Part shown: piece by piece, positions 60,772 to 64,000 of the stretch
Layout: every line of letters starts with the position of its first letter
How positions within the stretch are numbered: position 1 is the stretch's first letter
Assembly (NCBI GenBank): GCA_010645155.1
Contig: JAAGOF010000088.1
Span: 423,564 to 487,563, forward strand
DNA length: 64,000 bases
Direction of reading: 5' to 3'
DNA from: Tigriopus japonicus
Lineage: Eukaryota; Arthropoda; Copepoda; Harpacticoida; Harpacticidae
The notes under the pieces: generated by a model
Databases searched by the model: none
Seen by the model: only the letters and a program-made list of their open reading frames with translations
Told to the model about the DNA's origin: nothing
Program-made: the position numbers and the translations under genes

Positions 60772-61453
60772 TAGGGACGGGCAAATAGTTTAAAAATAAT
60801 TTGGGAACATAAACCCAATTTTCTGCTTTTTTGCACTTTTCACATTTATTTGCACTTTTTATTGACGAATTTGGCCAAAATTGACAAATTGTAAAGAAAT
60901 TGGACCCGACTTACTCTACAATTTTCTTTGATGCAGTTGTTAGGCACACGTTGGTCGCAGGTTGTATTAGGTATTGGTGAAATCTATTTTTCCGTGCAAT
61001 TTTCAATGGCTATTTTTAATAACATTCTCGAAAGACGAAAATAAACTTTGGCTAAGCCATATAAAACAACGGCTCATTAGATTTTGATAATATTGTAGGT
61101 ATAGACAAACATGAGACCACCCTAGAAATGGAAAATTCAGAAAATTTAGAAGAACTTTTATATTTTGACTAAATAATAGAACTCAATTACTTGTGCGGCA
61201 TTGTCTTTTCACCTCAAAAGTAGTCTCAAATGTCTTTAGAAGTTATAAATGACTTCTCCAGCTTTATTAAGCTCTTTGGGTACTCTGACTTTGAATAACT
61301 CTTTAAGTCCAAATGTAACTTTTTTGCTCTTTTTCCACCTTTATTTGCACTTTCAACCTTTTTCTGCACTTTGTTTTGCACTTTTGGGTGCAAATTTCTG
61401 CAACTTTGGGTAACTTAAAGGATATATTCATTTGCACTATCTGCCCGTCCCTA
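60772..61453. mobile_element. Non-autonomous hAT element, TIR tagggacgggc, perfect 8-bp target duplication (copy 2)
   Basis: Starts tagggacgggcaaatagttt and ends tatctgcccgtcccta. atgatcaa lies on both sides (60764-60771 and 61454-61461). Same family as 42671-43772 but 420 bp shorter. The right part repeats ttgcacttt and ttttgcact units. No transposase ORF. Confidence 0.9.
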
Positions 61454-61461
61454 ATGATCAA

Positions 61462-61849
61462 TATAAATTCATTGCAAAATTGACTTTCATGTTAACTTGA
61501 ACTTCCTGATTGACGGTGGTGACAACAACGGCAAACATTTGAAACTTTGAAAAGGCCAAACAACTTGACTGTGTCACCAAATATAATTAAAACTTCTTTT
61601 AGTCAAAAACTGGTTGTAATCAAATGCTATAAAGAATTTTAATTGAAAGTTACAAAAATTGTCACTAGATGGAGCCACAACAGGAGCAAACTCTCTTGAT
61701 ATCAGATCTACCTTCTAATTAAAAAAAAAATAACAATCTTAATTTCGAGCTTTACTACTCATTGGATACATTTTTATAAACAGTCATCGTGGTTGACATT
61801 AAACAAGTACATTTTTCAATATTTGAGGGTCATTTAGGGTTTTCTGCAG
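61462..61849. other. AT-rich intergenic DNA; no gene seen
   Basis: No ORF with a motif; no repeat recognised. Confidence 0.4.
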
Positions 61850-61949
61850 CGCCGCCTTTCGAGGCGAGTATCCACTAGACGGGGTAGAGGGGGAAAGACC
61901 CGGGTTTGAACCCATGAAATCGCGCGTTAATCAATTGCGCTACACCATC
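61850..61949 (-). mobile_element. tRNA-like SINE head
   Basis: On the minus strand gatggtgtagcgcaattgat plus taacgcgcgat forms an A-box region and atgggttcaaacccgggt a B box. The anticodon arm between them is too short for a normal tRNA. Probably a SINE promoter or a tRNA pseudogene. Confidence 0.5.
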
Positions 61950-62458
61950 TTCACTCGTTGCCAAAATTGCAGCTTCCATCGTAAAGTGAATTTCTCTTCA
62001 TATTTGTAGTCTTTTAGTGCTCAGCTACGATATTATTGTGTTCAAAAATCAAAAAGCCATGCCAAGTAACTACAAATTAAGTCTAAAGACTAAACAGAAG
62101 CCCCCACAATCATTTATTTCCGTCTCAAGATGGCGCTGATTGTCATTTTTCTCCTTGATTGAAGCTCAATTTTGATTTCTGAAGAAGGCTTACTCTGATG
62201 GTGAGTTGCTCATTTTGAGAACAAGAGAAGACACCCAAGTAGGATGTGTTGAGGGCATGCTAAATCATGAGGGAGACATCTAGGTGAAGCGAAGGTTGGT
62301 TTTCCGTAAAATCGTTCATCGTGGTGAAATGGCGGGGACAATCACGCAACCTCTCACAACAAATTGAGACCCACGCATCAACAGCACGTGGTCGGTGAGT
62401 TCGTTCGTTCGTTCGTGCGTGCCTCGGTCGGTTGTTGCGTCTTTTTGTCCGGCTCACC
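61950..62458. promoter_or_regulatory. Upstream region of the RRP1 gene
   Basis: Between the SINE and the ATG at 62459. GC content rises from about 62330. The minus ORF 62260-62580 is antisense to the gene start and shows no family. Repeats of cgttcgttcgttcgtgcgtg at 62401-62422 lie just before the ATG. No TATA box is obvious. Confidence 0.4.
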
Positions 62459-64000
62459 ATGAGTCCCAACCTCAAAGAATCGTCGTCTTGGATGACCTCC
62501 GAGAGCGCCGTTCCCGCCTCCTCCTCGTCCGCCGGACCACCGTCGATCGAAGCTCGATTAGCCAAGAAACTGGCGGCCAATGAGCCGCATATTCGCGCTC
62601 AAGCCCTCAAGAAACTGTCGCAATGGTTGCGCGCTCGCGCCGCCGCCGGTCTCATGTCCGCCCAAGAAACACTGGCCTTGTGGAAAGGCCTCTACTTTTG
62701 CTTCTGGATGTCGGACAAGCCGCTCATCCAAGAGAGCCAAGCGCAAGCCATCGCCGACCTTCTGTCTCGGGCCTTTATCCCCAATTCGCCTCCGGCTTGG
62801 CAATTTGCCCGCGGTTTCTTTCTCACCTTGCAACGGGAATGGCTCGGTCTCGATCGATTCCGCATGGACAAGTTCATGATGTTGGTGCGGCGATTCTTGC
62901 GAGCCACTTTTGCCATGGTTCAACGGAGCGGGTGGACCGCCGAGGCCACCCAAACCTTAGGCCGGGACATCGTGGTGGAATCCGTGTTGTCACCCGCCGC
63001 GGTCAAGCCCAATTTGGGCTTTCAAATGCACGTAGTGGACGTGTATTTGGAGGAATTGGCCAAAGTCGCCGGTCCCCGGATCACGGCTCCCGTTTTATGG
63101 GCCGTGGTCCAGCCGTTTGCCCGACATATCCAGAACGGCTCGGCCGACGCTCGATTATTGGCGCACATTGAGAGCCGCATATTCCAACATTTGATGCGGC
63201 AAAGCGATCTGGGCATCGCTTACGACGAATATCTGCAAGGCAATTTGGACGAGACCGATATACCGAGTTCCGACAACGAGGAAGAAGAAGAAGACGATAG
63301 CGAGACTGAAGTCATCGATATTGCCAGTGAAGAGGATGAAGCGGAGGCGGGTGTGGATGAGCCTTTGGATCCTCGAGCCGGTGGGGTCCACGTGACCATA
63401 CCGCAATTGGAACCGGATTTCCAACAAATCAGCCGAGATCTCTTCGAAATGGGACAGGCTCCCGGCGTATCGTCCCGGCGACGAAAAATGTTGTTTCTAT
63501 TGACGAAGCAGTTCCAGAAAATGGCGCAAGGCAAATATCCCTTGTCGGCGGAGTTGTCGGATGAAGAACAAGTTGAAGTGCCTACGGTGTCCACCCGAAA
63601 AGTGATAAAGCGTCGTCAGAAAGAAGAATTAGCTAACATGGCTCGATTACGCGAAGAGCGACGTCAATTCCAACAAGCCATGAAAGCCAAGAAACGAGGG
63701 TTGACCACGCCTCAAGCGGATCCGGAGGAGATGATTGAAAAAGCCGCCGACGGATCCGACGAGGATGAAGAAGAAGAGAACGAAGAAGAGCCTGTGGTGC
63801 CATCTCCACCCCCCAAAAAGAAGGCCAAGGTTGAAACCACCCCTGGCAAGAAATCGAAAAAGGCCCAGAAAACGGCCAGCGATGTTCAGCGAACGCCTAA
63901 ATCTGAAACTAAACCGACCAAAATGGAATTGGCACCGACTTCAACCCATATTCCAACATCCACATCGGAGAAGAAACGGGTCAAAGGCAAAACAACTGAA
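62459..64000 (+). CDS. RRP1: Ribosomal RNA processing protein 1 (RRP1/Nop52), 5' part, runs off the window
   Basis: Open from ATG 62459 to the last base: 514 codons, no intron so far. RRP1 is a nucleolar protein of 60S subunit biogenesis. The N-terminal domain (about 30-240) carries the family signatures: AKKLAANEPHIRAQALKKL (35-53), LWKGLYFCFWMSDKPLIQES (74-93), FFLTLQREWLGLDRFRMDKF (120-139) and MLVRRFLRATF. An acidic run with consecutive Glu residues follows at about 265-290, then a segment with RRKMLFLLTKQFQK, then Lys/Arg-rich and Glu-rich low-complexity tails (KKKAKVETT, GKKSKKAQKT) typical of nucleolar proteins. The stop lies outside the window. Codon use is much more GC-rich than the intergenic DNA. 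Several minus ORFs here are shadows. Confidence 0.93.
   Translation, partial: MSPNLKESSSWMTSESAVPASSSSAGPPSIEARLAKKLAANEPHIRAQALKKLSQWLRARAAAGLMSAQETLALWKGLYFCFWMSDKPLIQESQAQAIADLLSRAFIPNSPPAWQFARGFFLTLQREWLGLDRFRMDKFMMLVRRFLRATFAMVQRSGWTAEATQTLGRDIVVESVLSPAAVKPNLGFQMHVVDVYLEELAKVAGPRITAPVLWAVVQPFARHIQNGSADARLLAHIESRIFQHLMRQSDLGIAYDEYLQGNLDETDIPSSDNEEEEEDDSETEVIDIASEEDEAEAGVDEPLDPRAGGVHVTIPQLEPDFQQISRDLFEMGQAPGVSSRRRKMLFLLTKQFQKMAQGKYPLSAELSDEEQVEVPTVSTRKVIKRRQKEELANMARLREERRQFQQAMKAKKRGLTTPQADPEEMIEKAADGSDEDEEEENEEEPVVPSPPPKKKAKVETTPGKKSKKAQKTASDVQRTPKSETKPTKMELAPTSTHIPTSTSEKKRVKGKTTE

Noticed and set aside
62623..63171. 182-codon ORF overlapping the RRP1 gene
   Set aside because: Shadow frame; RRP1 signatures lie in the frame starting at 62459.

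Overview
The window is nuclear DNA of an animal. Genes have many GT-AG introns, the intergenic DNA is AT-rich, and non-LTR retrotransposons, tRNA-derived SINEs, hAT-type elements and foldback MITEs are dense. Two genes encode secreted proteins with the Cys-rich N-terminus (GTCY..., GFGVCC) typical of arthropod CUB-like proteins, so a crustacean, perhaps a copepod, is the best guess (inference). There are no prokaryotic operons and no CRISPR array.

Layout. 1-0.7 kb: end of a Ty3/gypsy-like pol ORF and its probable 3' LTR. 1.3-17.2 kb: a head-to-head pair of spliced CUB-like genes about 640 bp apart. The minus-strand gene (12148 down to at least 1335) has nine exons that I could chain in frame; its 3' end is missing. 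The plus-strand gene (12786-17230) is complete: 15 coding exons, 407 aa. Introns of both are filled with hAT elements, MITEs and palindromes. 17.4-25.9 kb: no gene recognised. 25.9-28.7 kb (-): a three-exon gene for a 242-aa acidic protein with an MGCC dual-acylation start. 29.6-34.6 kb: broken jockey/CR1-like LINE pieces in both orientations around a 468-base assembly gap. 35.5-40.4 kb (-): a five-exon calcyphosin-like EF-hand gene with SINEs and MITEs in its introns. 45.1-47.8 kb: two convergent intronless genes, a ZIP9-type (SLC39A9) zinc transporter and an MTHFSD-type protein. 50.08-57.49 kb: a 7.4-kb near-perfect inverted repeat with two 3679-bp arms and a 54-bp spacer; each arm holds the same decayed LINE piece and the same possible two-exon mini-gene. 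57.5-61.95 kb: a LINE 3' end, palindromic MITEs, a TATCTAGATA-rich element, a hAT element and a tRNA-like SINE. 62459 to the window end: the 5' part of the nucleolar rRNA-processing factor RRP1/Nop52.

The genes are unrelated housekeeping or lineage-specific genes and do not form a pathway. The notable features are the divergent CUB-like pair, whose intron positions differ between the two genes, the giant inverted repeat with its duplicated mini-gene, and a SINE whose 3' tail matches the 3' UTR of a local LINE.
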